A DNA stretch of 64,000 bases from Pelagicoccus mobilis (GTDB lineage: Bacteria > Verrucomicrobiota > Verrucomicrobiia > Opitutales > Opitutaceae). The stretch lies in the NCBI RefSeq assembly GCF_016595505.1, contig NZ_JAENIL010000001.1, forward strand, positions 124,001 to 188,000, given 5' to 3'. Position 1 is the stretch's first letter; each line of letters opens with the position of its first letter. The position numbers and the translations under genes are program-made. Below, one piece after another: positions 55,620-64,000 of this stretch. The notes under the pieces were generated by a model that saw only the letters and a program-made list of their open reading frames with translations, was not told the origin of the DNA and ran no database searches.

Positions 55620-55737
55620 AAGTCAGACTTTTGGAAAACGGGCCGTTTTGCTGCCCCGAGAGTGAAAACAAGATCGAGACAGCAGTCCGATTGAACCACA
55701 TGGGGTCCCTTTTCGCTACCCTGTTTTACGTAATTCA

Positions 55738-55806
55738 TATACGCGATACCGCCAATACGACCCCTGTTCAACACGACGGCGTGATCGCATATGTTTTATA
55801 CGCGAT
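55738..55806. promoter_or_regulatory. Direct repeat and dyad between divergent GH110-like genes
   Basis: TATACGCGAT occurs at 55738-55747 and again at 55797-55806, 59 bases apart. The second copy pairs with ATCGCATAT upstream (55784-55792), forming an imperfect dyad. This is a plausible shared operator for the two divergent genes. Confidence 0.5.
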
Positions 55807-55908
55807 GGGATATTGTGAGCACTTTAGGATTCGCCTATAGTCGTTCTAGATCTCGACCGCACCCCAAAGTGCCCCCACGAGAAACACTCCAATTTACTAA
55901 TCTACCCG

Positions 55909-57711
55909 ATGAAAAAACTGCCTCTGTGCCTATTTTCTCTTTGTGCGCTATCGTCTCTGGGAGCTCGTACAATAAACGTCGCTGACCACGGCATTGTGCC
56001 GGGCAAAGACGTTACCTTGCAGGTCAACCAACTCATAAACGCGGTCAAAGACGAGCCGGACGTTACGCTCTTCTTCCCCCAAGGAACCTACGACTTCCAT
56101 CCTGAAAACGCTCTGGAGATCTACCGTGCTGTCGCCAACCACGACAACAGCCTCAAGCGAATGGGCTTCCCGCTATACGGACACAAGGACCTGACAATCG
56201 ATGGCGATGGCTCTCTCTTCATGTTCCATGGACACATGGTCCCATTCACTCTGGAGAGCGTGGATACAGTCACACTCAAGGACTTCACCATCGACTGGAG
56301 CCGCTCATTCCATGACGAACTCCTCGTCGTCGAGCGCGATGATACGGACCAAAGCTTCATCGTTGAGATAGATCCCAAGCAAGATCCCTACACCATAAAG
56401 GGCGGAAAGCTTTACTTCGAACGCTACAAGATCGCGGAAGACGGAATCGGTTCGAATATGGTCTGGGACCCTAAGACGCTCTCCCCCATCTACGACACCC
56501 GTTCCTATCAAATGAACGCGGGCAAAATGAAGGTCAGCCATGCAGGCAAGAACCGCGTAAAGATCGAAAAAGCGGTCAAGGTTGCTCCTCCAGTCGGCAC
56601 AACCCTTATCACATACGGCACGCAGACAACGAATCGTCTTGCCCCTGCCATGCACGTGACCAATTCCAAAGACATCGTCATCGACGGTGTCACCGTACTC
56701 GATGGCGGAGGTATGGGCCTCATCGTCGAGCGTACCGAAAACGTCACCCTTGAAGGTATGAAGGTTCAAGCGAAGGAGGGTTACTTCGTATCCACCCGAG
56801 CTGACGCCACACACTTCATCGGATGCAAGGGCACCATCAAACTCGAGAACTGTGAATTCAAGCATATGCTAGATGACGGAATCAACGTCCACGGCGCATA
56901 TGTGAAGGTCGAAGAGTACCTTGGAGAAAACCAGTTTCTCTGCGAGATCAGCCACTTCCAACAATGGGGTCTCACATTCGCAGAACCCGGGGATAAGGTC
57001 GCAATCCTATCACGTGAAACCATTCTCCCTTTTCACGAAACCGAGGTCACAGAGTTTGAGATCATCAACGAACATCGCTTCCTCATGACCGTCGCTAATG
57101 TTCCAGCAAACCTCCCCAAAGGGCCGCTCTCCGTTGAGAACCTCTCTTGGTATCCAGACCTCATAATGCGCAACAACCGCATTTTGCAAAACCGTGCCCG
57201 TAGTGTTCTCGTAACTACAAAGGGAAAGGTCGTCATCGAAAACAACTACTTCAACTCCCAGATGCACGGGATCCTTATCGAAGGCGACAACAACAAATGG
57301 TACGAATCCGGGGCTGTGGAAGATGTCGTCATCAGAAACAACACCTTCGATAACGTCGGCTACGCAAAAACCGAACGTTACCCGCTACTCGCCTCCCCAC
57401 TCTTTCGTCCAGAACAACGCTTCGGCGAGGGTCACTACCACCGAAACGTTCGCTTCACAGGCAATACCATCAAGACATTCAATGGCCTTTCAGTGAAAGC
57501 GCTTTCAGTCAAAGGACTCGATATAACGAACAACACGCTGATCTTCGATAACAAGTATCCAGAAGCGGACGAAGGACCGTCCATCGTTCTTGAATACTGC
57601 GACGACGTATTGATCAAAGGCAACAAAGCCAAAGGTTTCAGCCACGACATCGGCATTAGCCAAACGGATGACTGCACTTCGATCACAGCCAAAAACAACA
57701 AAGGCCTATAA
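55909..57711 (+). CDS. Exported beta-helix glycosidase, second GH110-like enzyme
   Basis: This 600-residue exported beta-helix protein has a short signal peptide (KKLPLCLFSLCALSSLGA) and the same architecture as the gene at 53796: NHDNSLKRMGFPLYGHKDLTIDGDG, VTLKDFTIDWSRSF, ADATHFIGCKGTIKLENCEF and MLDDGINVHGAYVKVEEY. The LDDGINVHG block is closer to published GH110 sequences than the LDDTTNVHG of its neighbour, so the two may differ in substrate. The frame starts at ATG 55909. It is divergent from the other GH110-like gene, with 289 bases between them, and a terminator follows at 57771-57804. Confidence 0.83.
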   Translation: MKKLPLCLFSLCALSSLGARTINVADHGIVPGKDVTLQVNQLINAVKDEPDVTLFFPQGTYDFHPENALEIYRAVANHDNSLKRMGFPLYGHKDLTIDGDGSLFMFHGHMVPFTLESVDTVTLKDFTIDWSRSFHDELLVVERDDTDQSFIVEIDPKQDPYTIKGGKLYFERYKIAEDGIGSNMVWDPKTLSPIYDTRSYQMNAGKMKVSHAGKNRVKIEKAVKVAPPVGTTLITYGTQTTNRLAPAMHVTNSKDIVIDGVTVLDGGGMGLIVERTENVTLEGMKVQAKEGYFVSTRADATHFIGCKGTIKLENCEFKHMLDDGINVHGAYVKVEEYLGENQFLCEISHFQQWGLTFAEPGDKVAILSRETILPFHETEVTEFEIINEHRFLMTVANVPANLPKGPLSVENLSWYPDLIMRNNRILQNRARSVLVTTKGKVVIENNYFNSQMHGILIEGDNNKWYESGAVEDVVIRNNTFDNVGYAKTERYPLLASPLFRPEQRFGEGHYHRNVRFTGNTIKTFNGLSVKALSVKGLDITNNTLIFDNKYPEADEGPSIVLEYCDDVLIKGNKAKGFSHDIGISQTDDCTSITAKNNKGL

Positions 57712-57770
57712 CTCACTTTTTCATAAAATGTCGAATCGGAGAAGGGTAACTCCGTGACATGGTTTGGGCG

Positions 57771-57804
57771 AAGGGCCGAGGCGAACACCTCGGCCCTTTC
57801 TTTT
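57771..57804 (+). terminator. Rho-independent terminator after the second GH110-like gene
   Basis: An 11-bp stem (AAGGGCCGAGG at 57771-57781 with CCTCGGCCCTT at 57788-57798), loop CGAACA, is followed by TCTTTT. It lies 60 bases after the stop. Confidence 0.82.
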
Positions 57805-57879
57805 GCACATGTAAACTGCCTACCAACGGGATCAATTGACGAAGCCACTGAATAGCCATAGCAAATCCCAACCGTTTTT

Positions 57880-59034
57880 ATGCTTCCTCTAGCGACAGTC
57901 AATAGCCCCACCCGCCTCCGTAAAATTCTCGCAGGCGCTCTGATCCAGTATCTCGCACTCACGACTGCCGTATCCGCCAAGCCAGCGAAAAAAGACCATA
58001 TCATTCACGTTCGTCACCCAGGTGACGATGGTTCGGGTCCCGAGACTCAAACGCTCGTCCAGAGATTCACCAAAAACAAGAAGGCGAAGGATTATTACCT
58101 GGATGCAGAATCGGTCTTTTGCGCCGATGGCGAGTGCTCCATCGTCAACGTACGCATTTTCTGGGATAGCCTAGGTTACTATGACCGTTTCGAGCTCGAA
58201 CCCGGTGTCGAACTCGAAAAGGCCGAGGGTGCTCCCTTTACCGCAGAGGACTATCAGCGTCTCCACGAAATCCTCGGCGAAAGGGACTCAGTCCTAAAGG
58301 ACGTCAAGCGCGAGGACATCAAGAACCACGAAGCCGAGCTCATCGAGGACCCACACGCAACGTCCGGAGCCACCCCAGAGATGTTCGAGGGAGCAGCAGT
58401 AGAAGGCGCAGCTTGGACAAGCTACACTCTCTGGCATTGGGCGAATGGAGAATTAAGCAAGCGAGCACGTGCCCTAACGACCTCCCTCTCCGACCGCGAC
58501 GATTTGCACGCGTATCTAAAAAGCGGTGACGTTCGAGCCAAATCCTTCGCGCTCGAGGAGATGAGAACGAGAAACATCAATGATACCCACTCCATGGAGA
58601 TCGCAGTGACTGCACTTCTCCACACACCCCGAGAAACCAGTAAGCTCGCTCTCCGTTACTTTGATTCAGCTCCATCAAGCGATCGCAACAAGGCCTACGC
58701 CTCTCTCTTCGAATCAGGCAGTACCGAACAGCGGGTGCTTATTCTCAATTCACTTCTTGATTCAGAGTCGCTGCCCTCGCCTTCTTTACTAAAGTCCTTC
58801 ACCCGACACCTGCTCGATCTCAAGAATTACCAGGAAGTCGATCTCCTGCTTAGACTTCTCCAACGCGAAGAGCCACCTTCTACTCAAGCGATCGATAAAG
58901 TTGCCCAACTTTTGAATACAGACAATTTCATCTTCGCCCGACGAGCATTCTGGTTTCTTTCTGACGTCAAGATACCCAGTGAATACCTACCACGCGTTGA
59001 CGCATTTGCTCAACGACACCAATCACGTTTGTAA
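57880..59034 (+). CDS. Exported protein with FMN-attachment-like SGAT motif and helical repeats
   Basis: I do not recognise a named family for this 384-residue protein. It has an export signal (LRKILAGALIQYLALTTAVSA). An alpha/beta region (about 40-175) follows, with FCADGECSIVNVRIFWDSLG and ending in DPHATSGATPEM, then VEGAAWTSYTLWHWANGE. The SGAT stretch (Ser162-Thr165) is the motif used by FMN-binding domains (PF04205) for covalent flavin on the Thr, and the preceding strand pattern fits that domain loosely. The rest (about 185-384) is helical and HEAT-like (AKSFALEEMRT, LLHTPRETSKLALRYF, KNYQEVDLLLRLLQREE). It opens the plus-strand group with two sulfatases and an esterase, and is separated from the GH110 gene by a terminator. 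A periplasmic flavin redox role is inference. Confidence 0.6.
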   Translation: MLPLATVNSPTRLRKILAGALIQYLALTTAVSAKPAKKDHIIHVRHPGDDGSGPETQTLVQRFTKNKKAKDYYLDAESVFCADGECSIVNVRIFWDSLGYYDRFELEPGVELEKAEGAPFTAEDYQRLHEILGERDSVLKDVKREDIKNHEAELIEDPHATSGATPEMFEGAAVEGAAWTSYTLWHWANGELSKRARALTTSLSDRDDLHAYLKSGDVRAKSFALEEMRTRNINDTHSMEIAVTALLHTPRETSKLALRYFDSAPSSDRNKAYASLFESGSTEQRVLILNSLLDSESLPSPSLLKSFTRHLLDLKNYQEVDLLLRLLQREEPPSTQAIDKVAQLLNTDNFIFARRAFWFLSDVKIPSEYLPRVDAFAQRHQSRL

Positions 59035-59092
59035 ATTAGCTAGAAAAGCCAGATGACTTGCCGCAAGTTGAGGTGCCTTAACCACCCCAACT

Positions 59093-60550
59093 ATGCTTCG
59101 TCTCATCACCTTCGTATCACTCTTCGCTTTTCAACTGTCCGTCTTCTCGGCCGAGCGGGCGGGTCCAAACGTTCTCTTCATCGCGGTTGATGATCTTGCC
59201 GCAGCCTTGGGCTGTTACGGAGATAAGGTAGCGATCACTCCAAACATCGATCGCCTAGCTGCGACGGGCGTTCGCTTCGACAGGGCTTACAACCAACTCC
59301 CGCTCTGCAATCCCACTCGCGCGTCGGTCATGACAGGCCTCCGGCCAGACGAAATCAAAGTCTACGACCTCGACGCCCACTTCCGAGATACGGTTCCAGA
59401 CGCCATCACCCTATCTCAGCGTTTTATGCAAGAAGGCTGGTTTTCGGCCCGCGTCGGAAAAATCTATCACTACAACGTTCCAGCGAGCATCGGTACCGAC
59501 GGATTTGACGATCCCCCATCGTGGCAACGCACCGTCAATCCTTACGGACGCGACAAGACAGACGAAGACCTTATCTTCAACGCCGAGCCTCACCGCAAAA
59601 TCAGCGCCGCTCTTAGCTGGCTCGCGGCCGACGGAAAGGACGAGGAGCAGACCGATGGTATGATCACAACTGAAGCCATCAAAATCATGGCCGAAAAGAA
59701 GAACGAACCCTTCTTCTTGGGCGTCGGCTTTTTCCGTCCCCACACTCCATACGTCGCTCCCAAGAAATACTTCGACATGTATCCGTTGTCGCAAATGCGG
59801 CTTCCCTACGCGCCCGAAAACGATCGCGAGGATGTTCCCACCGCTGCCTTCGCCCACAACAATCCAGTTCCCCACTACAATCTCGATGAGCTCACATGCC
59901 GCAAAGCCATGCAGGCCTATTATGCATGCGTTTCGTTCATCGATGCTCAGGTTGGCCGACTCCTAGATGCTCTCGATGAACTTGAAATCGCCGACAATAC
60001 GATTGTCGTATTTTGGAGTGACCACGGCTATCACCTCGGCGAACACAACGGTATCTGGCAAAAGCGTACACTCTTTGAGCAAGGCTCCCGCACTCCGCTG
60101 ATAATTAGAGCCCCTGGACTCGCGGGCAACGGTCAAGCCTCGCCGCGAATCGTCGAGTTCGTTGATATTTACCCAACTCTCACTGACGTAGCCGGCATCA
60201 GCTCACCAGACGGCCTCGCCGGCCGCAGCCTACGCCCCCTTCTAGAGGGTCCAATTCGGGAATGGGACGGTGAAGCCGTCACCCAAATCCTTCGTCCCGC
60301 CGACGATCGCCTAGATACACAAGTAATGGGATGCTCAATACGCACTCATCGTTGGCGCTACACCGAGTGGGCAGAAGGCGAATCTGGCGTCGAGCTCTAC
60401 GATCACTATTCCGATCCAATGGAATTCAACAATCTCGCCCTCAATCCCGATCCAGAAGCTATTGCAATAATGAACGAGCTTCGTCCACGTCTTCGAGCTA
60501 AGGCAAGCGGCCAGATTCCCACTTCTCCAGTCAACCCAAAGCGGTTGTAG
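59093..60550 (+). CDS. Exported sulfatase, iduronate-2-sulfatase-like (CNPTR)
   Basis: This 485-residue exported sulfatase has a signal peptide ([19 protein letters not shown]), metal residues in [19 protein letters not shown], formylglycine Cys72 in [42 protein letters not shown] and [20 protein letters not shown]. The CxPTR variant (Thr for Ser) is accepted in the family. Like the enzyme at 40298 it belongs to the iduronate-2-sulfatase-like subgroup, used by marine bacteria on many sulfated glycans. It follows the SGAT protein by 58 bases and precedes another sulfatase by 116, suggesting one operon. Confidence 0.92.
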   Translation: MLRLITFVSLFAFQLSVFSAERAGPNVLFIAVDDLAAALGCYGDKVAITPNIDRLAATGVRFDRAYNQLPLCNPTRASVMTGLRPDEIKVYDLDAHFRDTVPDAITLSQRFMQEGWFSARVGKIYHYNVPASIGTDGFDDPPSWQRTVNPYGRDKTDEDLIFNAEPHRKISAALSWLAADGKDEEQTDGMITTEAIKIMAEKKNEPFFLGVGFFRPHTPYVAPKKYFDMYPLSQMRLPYAPENDREDVPTAAFAHNNPVPHYNLDELTCRKAMQAYYACVSFIDAQVGRLLDALDELEIADNTIVVFWSDHGYHLGEHNGIWQKRTLFEQGSRTPLIIRAPGLAGNGQASPRIVEFVDIYPTLTDVAGISSPDGLAGRSLRPLLEGPIREWDGEAVTQILRPADDRLDTQVMGCSIRTHRWRYTEWAEGESGVELYDHYSDPMEFNNLALNPDPEAIAIMNELRPRLRAKASGQIPTSPVNPKRL

Positions 60551-60648
60551 GGTAAACGAACTACAGGGTTCTTCCAGCCGCCACCTTGGATCCTGAAAAA
60601 GGCACATAAAGGACCGAAAACTGTATATACAAGGAGTACCGAAGTGGG

Positions 60649-60665
60649 TTAGGATCTCGTCCTAA
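60649..60665 (+). promoter_or_regulatory. Hairpin directly before a sulfatase start codon
   Basis: TTAGGA (60649-60654), loop TCTCG, TCCTAA (60660-60665) ends one base before the ATG at 60667. It would hide the AGGA-like ribosome binding site, so it could tune translation. A TGTATATACA palindrome (60622-60631) lies just upstream. Confidence 0.35.
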
Positions 60666-60666
60666 G

Positions 60667-62148
60667 ATGAAGCCCCTACTCGTATCCCTTTTTCTCTTCA
60701 CGTTTCACTTTTCACTCTTCTCAGCCGAAAGGCCGAACATTCTTTTCATCATCGCCGATGACGCATCGATGCGGACGTTTGGCGCCTATGGTGGCACAAC
60801 AATCGAGACGCCAGCCTTCGATCGTCTCGCCGAACAAGGGGCCATCTTCAATAACGCTTACAACTGCAACCCGAAGTGCGCCCCGGCTCGAGCCTGCCTC
60901 GTCACTGGCCGGTTCAGCTGGCAGTTGAAGGAAGCCACGAATCACTGGCCAGATTTCCCGGCCGAATTCAAATTCTACCCACACCTGCTCATGGAGAAAG
61001 GCTTCCACGTCGGTCACACCGGCAAAGGCTGGGGACCTGGGACTTACGCAACGGAACACAATCCGGCTGGGCCCGCATACAAGAAGCTCAAACTGAAGCC
61101 GCCTTTCAAGTCGATGAGCAACGATGACTACGCAGGGAACTTCGAACTCTTCCTCGATCAGAAACCATCCGACGCACCCTTCTGCTTCTGGCTCGGCACC
61201 TACGAACCCCACAGAGCGTACGAAAAGGACCAGTGGAAAAAAGTCGGAATGAAACTGGAAGACGCTGTAGTCCCTGCCTTTTACCCAGATAACGAAATCG
61301 TTCGTGGCGACCTCTTGGACTACGCCAACGAAGTAAAATGGTTCGACCTCCACATCGGCCGTGCCGTCAAAGCCCTGGAAGATCGCGGACTGCTCGAGAA
61401 CACGCTCATCCTCATAACCTCCGACCATGGGATGCCCTTCCCACGAATCAAAGGGCAGCTCTACGACGAAGGCGTCCACGTTCCACTAATCGCATATTGG
61501 AAAGGAGTCATTAAACCGGGACGCGTCATCGAAGACTTCGTCAATTTTCCCGACTTTGCTCCAACCATAATGGAGGCAGTTGGCTACGAGCCACACGAGC
61601 AGATGACTGGCAAGAGCTTCCTAGACGTTCTCATGTCTCCAAAGTCTGGCCAGATCGACAAAAGCCGTGACCACGTTCTTCTCGGGAAGGAACGTCACGA
61701 TACAGGTCGAGCCACCAAAGACGGTATAAACCTATCCTATCCTGTCCGTGCCATCCGCACCAAGGAGTTCCTCTACGTCCACAACATAAAGCCAAATCTC
61801 TGGCCCGCAGGGAATCCAGAATACGGATACAGAAACGTAGACGGTTCCCCTATCAAGACTTATCTCACCGAACTCAAGCCTGGCGATGCTGATTACAAAT
61901 ATTATGAGCAGAGTTTCGGCAAACGCCCGGAGGAAGAGCTTTACCAAGTCAGCAAGGATCCAGATTGCGTAAACAACCTGGCCGACAATCCCGAATACAA
62001 ACGCATAAAGCAGCGCCTTCGCAAACAGATGGAAAAGGAGCTCACCGACCAAGGCGACCCTCGCACCTTGGGTAATGGCGACATCTTCGACGAGTACCCG
62101 TACACAGGTAAGCAGCTCGACTATACTACAGGCAAAATAGTGCAGTAG
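60667..62148 (+). CDS. Exported sulfatase, heparan N-sulfatase-like (CAPAR)
   Basis: This 493-residue exported sulfatase has a signal peptide (KPLLVSLFLFTFHFSLFSA), metal residues in PNILFIIADDASMRTFGAYGG, formylglycine Cys71 in CAPARACLVTGR (Ala in place of the usual Ser), GHTGKGWGPGT, FCFWLGTYEPHRAYE and ITSDHGMPFPRIKGQLYDEG. The overall pattern, with TGKGW and GMPFPRIK, resembles the N-sulfoglucosamine sulfohydrolase-like subgroup; marine members also act on O-sulfated galactose or fucose. It ends 33 bases before the esterase gene, forming an operon with it. Confidence 0.92.
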   Translation: MKPLLVSLFLFTFHFSLFSAERPNILFIIADDASMRTFGAYGGTTIETPAFDRLAEQGAIFNNAYNCNPKCAPARACLVTGRFSWQLKEATNHWPDFPAEFKFYPHLLMEKGFHVGHTGKGWGPGTYATEHNPAGPAYKKLKLKPPFKSMSNDDYAGNFELFLDQKPSDAPFCFWLGTYEPHRAYEKDQWKKVGMKLEDAVVPAFYPDNEIVRGDLLDYANEVKWFDLHIGRAVKALEDRGLLENTLILITSDHGMPFPRIKGQLYDEGVHVPLIAYWKGVIKPGRVIEDFVNFPDFAPTIMEAVGYEPHEQMTGKSFLDVLMSPKSGQIDKSRDHVLLGKERHDTGRATKDGINLSYPVRAIRTKEFLYVHNIKPNLWPAGNPEYGYRNVDGSPIKTYLTELKPGDADYKYYEQSFGKRPEEELYQVSKDPDCVNNLADNPEYKRIKQRLRKQMEKELTDQGDPRTLGNGDIFDEYPYTGKQLDYTTGKIVQ

Positions 62149-62181
62149 GCAGGACGTGAACACCCCTCCCCAAAGTTCACA

Positions 62182-63711
62182 GTGAAACTCGCCTCCGCCA
62201 GCTTACTCTTTGTTCTGTTTAACCTAAGTCTCTGGTCAACCCCCACAGACCTATCACTCGACATTTCTTCTGCTAGCATTGAGCTCTCAGCAACCGAGAT
62301 CACTCCATCGCCCTCGCCTGAGGAACTCCTTGCTGTCGCCATTACCGACAAACGAAACCTGTTTCCCTCGGTCAAGATTCCTTTAGCACTAGAACAACAG
62401 GATCTTTCTCGTCACCACTACCTCGATACAACGATCGTCAATACAGGAGACGCTCCTCTGAAAATTACTTTCTGGGCGGTCGGCGAAGTCACATGGGATC
62501 CTGCAGCAGGAACAGTGGAGCTCGCCCCTGGCGAATCCAAAGTCTGTTCGGTCGATCTCTGGCAATCTTGGCCTGGCGGACTAATGAGCAAGTGCGATCC
62601 GAGCAAAATCACACACATCCAGTTCACTGTTGATCGCCCCAAAGCATTCGGAAGCTACACCATTGGGAGAATCACTCTCCGAGGTCAGCCACCAAGCGAA
62701 CGTCCAGATTTCAGTGCAGCGAACCGCCTTAGCGTTCCTCCTATGATCGATTCCGCCCCTGCTCCTGGCAAGAGAGTGCGTCAAAAATTACCGTCATTCG
62801 AAAATACCAGCATCTACCATAGTCTCTATCTTCCAAACGACTGGCAGCCCGGAAAACGCTACCCAATCATCGTCGAGTATGCTGGAAACCGTTGGCTCAC
62901 CTCAAAGGTCTATTCCCCAGGCACCCCCGAAGGGTCCCGCATGGGTTACGGCATGTCCGAAGGAGATGGATACATTTGGGTCAATGCGCCCTACGTCAAC
63001 GCCGACCTGAAAACCCAAGCGCTTAATGGCTGGGGCGATGCCGATGCTACCGCTGACTACGCAGTGGAACTCGTAAAGATGCTCTGCGAGGATTTCGGCG
63101 GCGACCATTCTTCCGTCATAATTACCGGCTTCTCCCGGGGAGCAGTCGCCGCGGGATTCATCGGACTCCGCAACAAGCAAATCTCAGACGTCTGGCTCGG
63201 CTTCCACGCTTGCCAACACTACGATGGCGACGGCATAGGCGGTGCCGACTACGATTCCGCATTAAGCATCCGCGGGCCTCGAAAAGCTGGGCGAGCAACC
63301 TTCCATACCGACAACACCCAGCACCAAGAGCTCCACAAGCTCTTCGAGAGACTACAATTTCCAGTTACATTCGCAGACTCAAAACTCAGGGCACACACAG
63401 ATACTATGTTTCTCGAGGATCGCCCCTCCACACTTCTGCTCCGCCAATGGTTGGCCGATACGATCGCAAACAAACCTGGCACAGCCTCCATTTCGGGTCG
63501 AGTGAGCAAGAAGAATGGGAAGCCACTCCCTAACGTCCGGATTCAATCCGGAGATACTCACTTCACCTACACAGACAAAAATGGAGATTACCTCCTAGAA
63601 GGCCTTGTCACGGGAAAGAGAAACGTCAGCGCCACCCTGAAAAACTGGACCGCGAATCAAACGATCGTCTTGGAATCCAACGGGACTACGGGCCTCAATT
63701 TCAAGATATAA
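62182..63711 (+). CDS. Secreted alpha/beta hydrolase with N- and C-terminal beta domains
   Basis: This 509-residue exported protein has a GTG start at 62182 giving a signal peptide (KLASASLLFVLFNLSLW). Residues ~25-185 form a beta-sandwich (TTIVNTGDAPLKITFWAVG; TVELAPGESKVCSVDLWQSW). Residues ~205-425 are an alpha/beta hydrolase with nucleophile Ser318 in ITGFSRGAVAAG and a likely catalytic His in RAHTDTMFLED. A C-terminal carboxypeptidase-regulatory-like domain follows (ASISGRVSKKNGKPLPNVRI, YTDKNGDYLLEGL). It is probably an esterase that removes acyl groups from decorated glycans or a dienelactone-type hydrolase; no lipase signature narrows it. It is last in the operon from 57880, with a partial convergent gene 25 bases away. 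Confidence 0.75.
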   Translation: MKLASASLLFVLFNLSLWSTPTDLSLDISSASIELSATEITPSPSPEELLAVAITDKRNLFPSVKIPLALEQQDLSRHHYLDTTIVNTGDAPLKITFWAVGEVTWDPAAGTVELAPGESKVCSVDLWQSWPGGLMSKCDPSKITHIQFTVDRPKAFGSYTIGRITLRGQPPSERPDFSAANRLSVPPMIDSAPAPGKRVRQKLPSFENTSIYHSLYLPNDWQPGKRYPIIVEYAGNRWLTSKVYSPGTPEGSRMGYGMSEGDGYIWVNAPYVNADLKTQALNGWGDADATADYAVELVKMLCEDFGGDHSSVIITGFSRGAVAAGFIGLRNKQISDVWLGFHACQHYDGDGIGGADYDSALSIRGPRKAGRATFHTDNTQHQELHKLFERLQFPVTFADSKLRAHTDTMFLEDRPSTLLLRQWLADTIANKPGTASISGRVSKKNGKPLPNVRIQSGDTHFTYTDKNGDYLLEGLVTGKRNVSATLKNWTANQTIVLESNGTTGLNFKI

Positions 63712-63736
63712 AAGGCCTCGTTCAACGGCGTGAAGA

Positions 63737-64000
63737 CTATTGAGCTTCCTCAATCTTCACTCTGAAGAATGCCTTCGCCGGAAGGCTCGAGGCATCTGCT
63801 ATCTGCAAAATGACCTCCTCAAAATCCGGTTTTTCTGCCAACTGTTCGCGGCTGTGTTCGATCTCCCCTGCAGAAGTCCACTCTCCGGAGCCTAAGTGTT
63901 CACGCATTTGCAAGGTGTAGTTAACACCCCGATACGATCTTTTTTGACGCTCGACAGTTCGTATTACGAGAGCCCCATTCTCCGCCCTCATGAGTTTAGG
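63737..64000 (-). CDS. C-terminal end of a protein truncated by the window edge
   Basis: The minus-strand frame is open to the window end, so only the last ~88 residues are seen and the internal ATG at 63991 need not be the start. The segment YTLQMREHLGSGEWTSAGEI...LPAKAFFRVKIEEAQ resembles the C-terminal beta-sandwich ending found on many secreted Verrucomicrobiota proteins (a track of the type S-x-x-L-x-x-W ... FFRV). Such a tail often closes large secreted or autotransporter-like proteins. No function can be given. Confidence 0.55.
   Translation of the reverse strand, partial: PKLMRAENGALVIRTVERQKRSYRGVNYTLQMREHLGSGEWTSAGEIEHSREQLAEKPDFEEVILQIADASSLPAKAFFRVKIEEAQ

Noticed and set aside
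60721-61479. A 252-codon minus-strand frame
   Set aside because: It mirrors the CAPAR sulfatase gene; its sequence is Val/Glu/Phe-rich as expected for an antisense frame.
1-64000. CRISPR arrays, tRNA, rRNA, prophage or insertion sequences
   Set aside because: No regularly spaced direct repeats, cloverleaf sequences, rRNA stretches, integrases or transposase genes were seen; the repeated palindromes are short and dispersed, unlike CRISPR repeats.

Overview
The window looks like part of the chromosome of a marine Verrucomicrobiota bacterium, probably class Opitutae. This is inferred from gene content: a TonB receptor of the style common in that class with no SusD partner, a DUF1592/DUF1552 cytochrome pair of the planctomycete-verrucomicrobial type, many exported Gfo/Idh, ThuA and PmoA-like proteins, nine formylglycine-type sulfatases, and few recognisable Shine-Dalgarno sites. 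No rRNA, tRNA, CRISPR array, prophage or transposase gene was seen. Genes are cut by both window edges.

Layout. (1) 1-10 kb, plus strand: a 5'-truncated glycosidase-like protein, a hybrid two-component sensor/AraC regulator (HTCS), and a large TonB-dependent receptor preceded by a 450-base structured leader. (2) 10-15 kb, minus strand: a DUF1592 cytochrome c protein, a DUF1552 Tat protein and an AraC regulator. (3) 15-22 kb, plus strand: a tightly packed sugar-oxidation operon with a sugar isomerase, a Tat-exported Gfo/Idh oxidoreductase, a PmoA-like/cytochrome c fusion, a PQQ/NHL-type propeller protein, a SemiSWEET sugar carrier and a ThuA protein. (4) 22-31 kb: an exported GH2, an ECF sigma factor with a fused membrane and outer domain, two GH29 alpha-L-fucosidases and an SMP-30 lactonase. 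(5) 31-57 kb, mostly minus strand: a GH2 beta-galactosidase, seven sulfatases, a LacI regulator, a GH27 alpha-galactosidase, a GntP permease, a GH117-like enzyme, an SSS sodium symporter and two divergent GH110-like beta-helix enzymes. (6) 57-64 kb, plus strand: an orphan protein with an FMN-attachment-like SGAT motif, two more sulfatases and a secreted multidomain esterase.

Taken together this is a utilisation locus for a sulfated polymer containing fucose and galactose (fucoidan-, carrageenan- or porphyran-like; the exact polymer cannot be read from sequence). The TonB receptor would import oligosaccharides across the outer membrane. Exported sulfatases and glycosidases would trim them, SSS, GntP and SemiSWEET would carry products inward, and a subset of enzymes without signal peptides (GH2, one sulfatase, GH27) would finish the work in the cytoplasm. 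The HTCS, LacI, AraC and ECF proteins are the likely controllers.

Non-coding signals are rich. There are dispersed GTAG-headed palindromes resembling REP/BIME elements, mostly just after stop codons. There are two recurring near-palindromic motifs upstream of sulfatase, GH117 and LacI genes. A textbook intrinsic terminator lies inside the apparent N-terminus of a sulfatase gene and may be a transcription attenuator.
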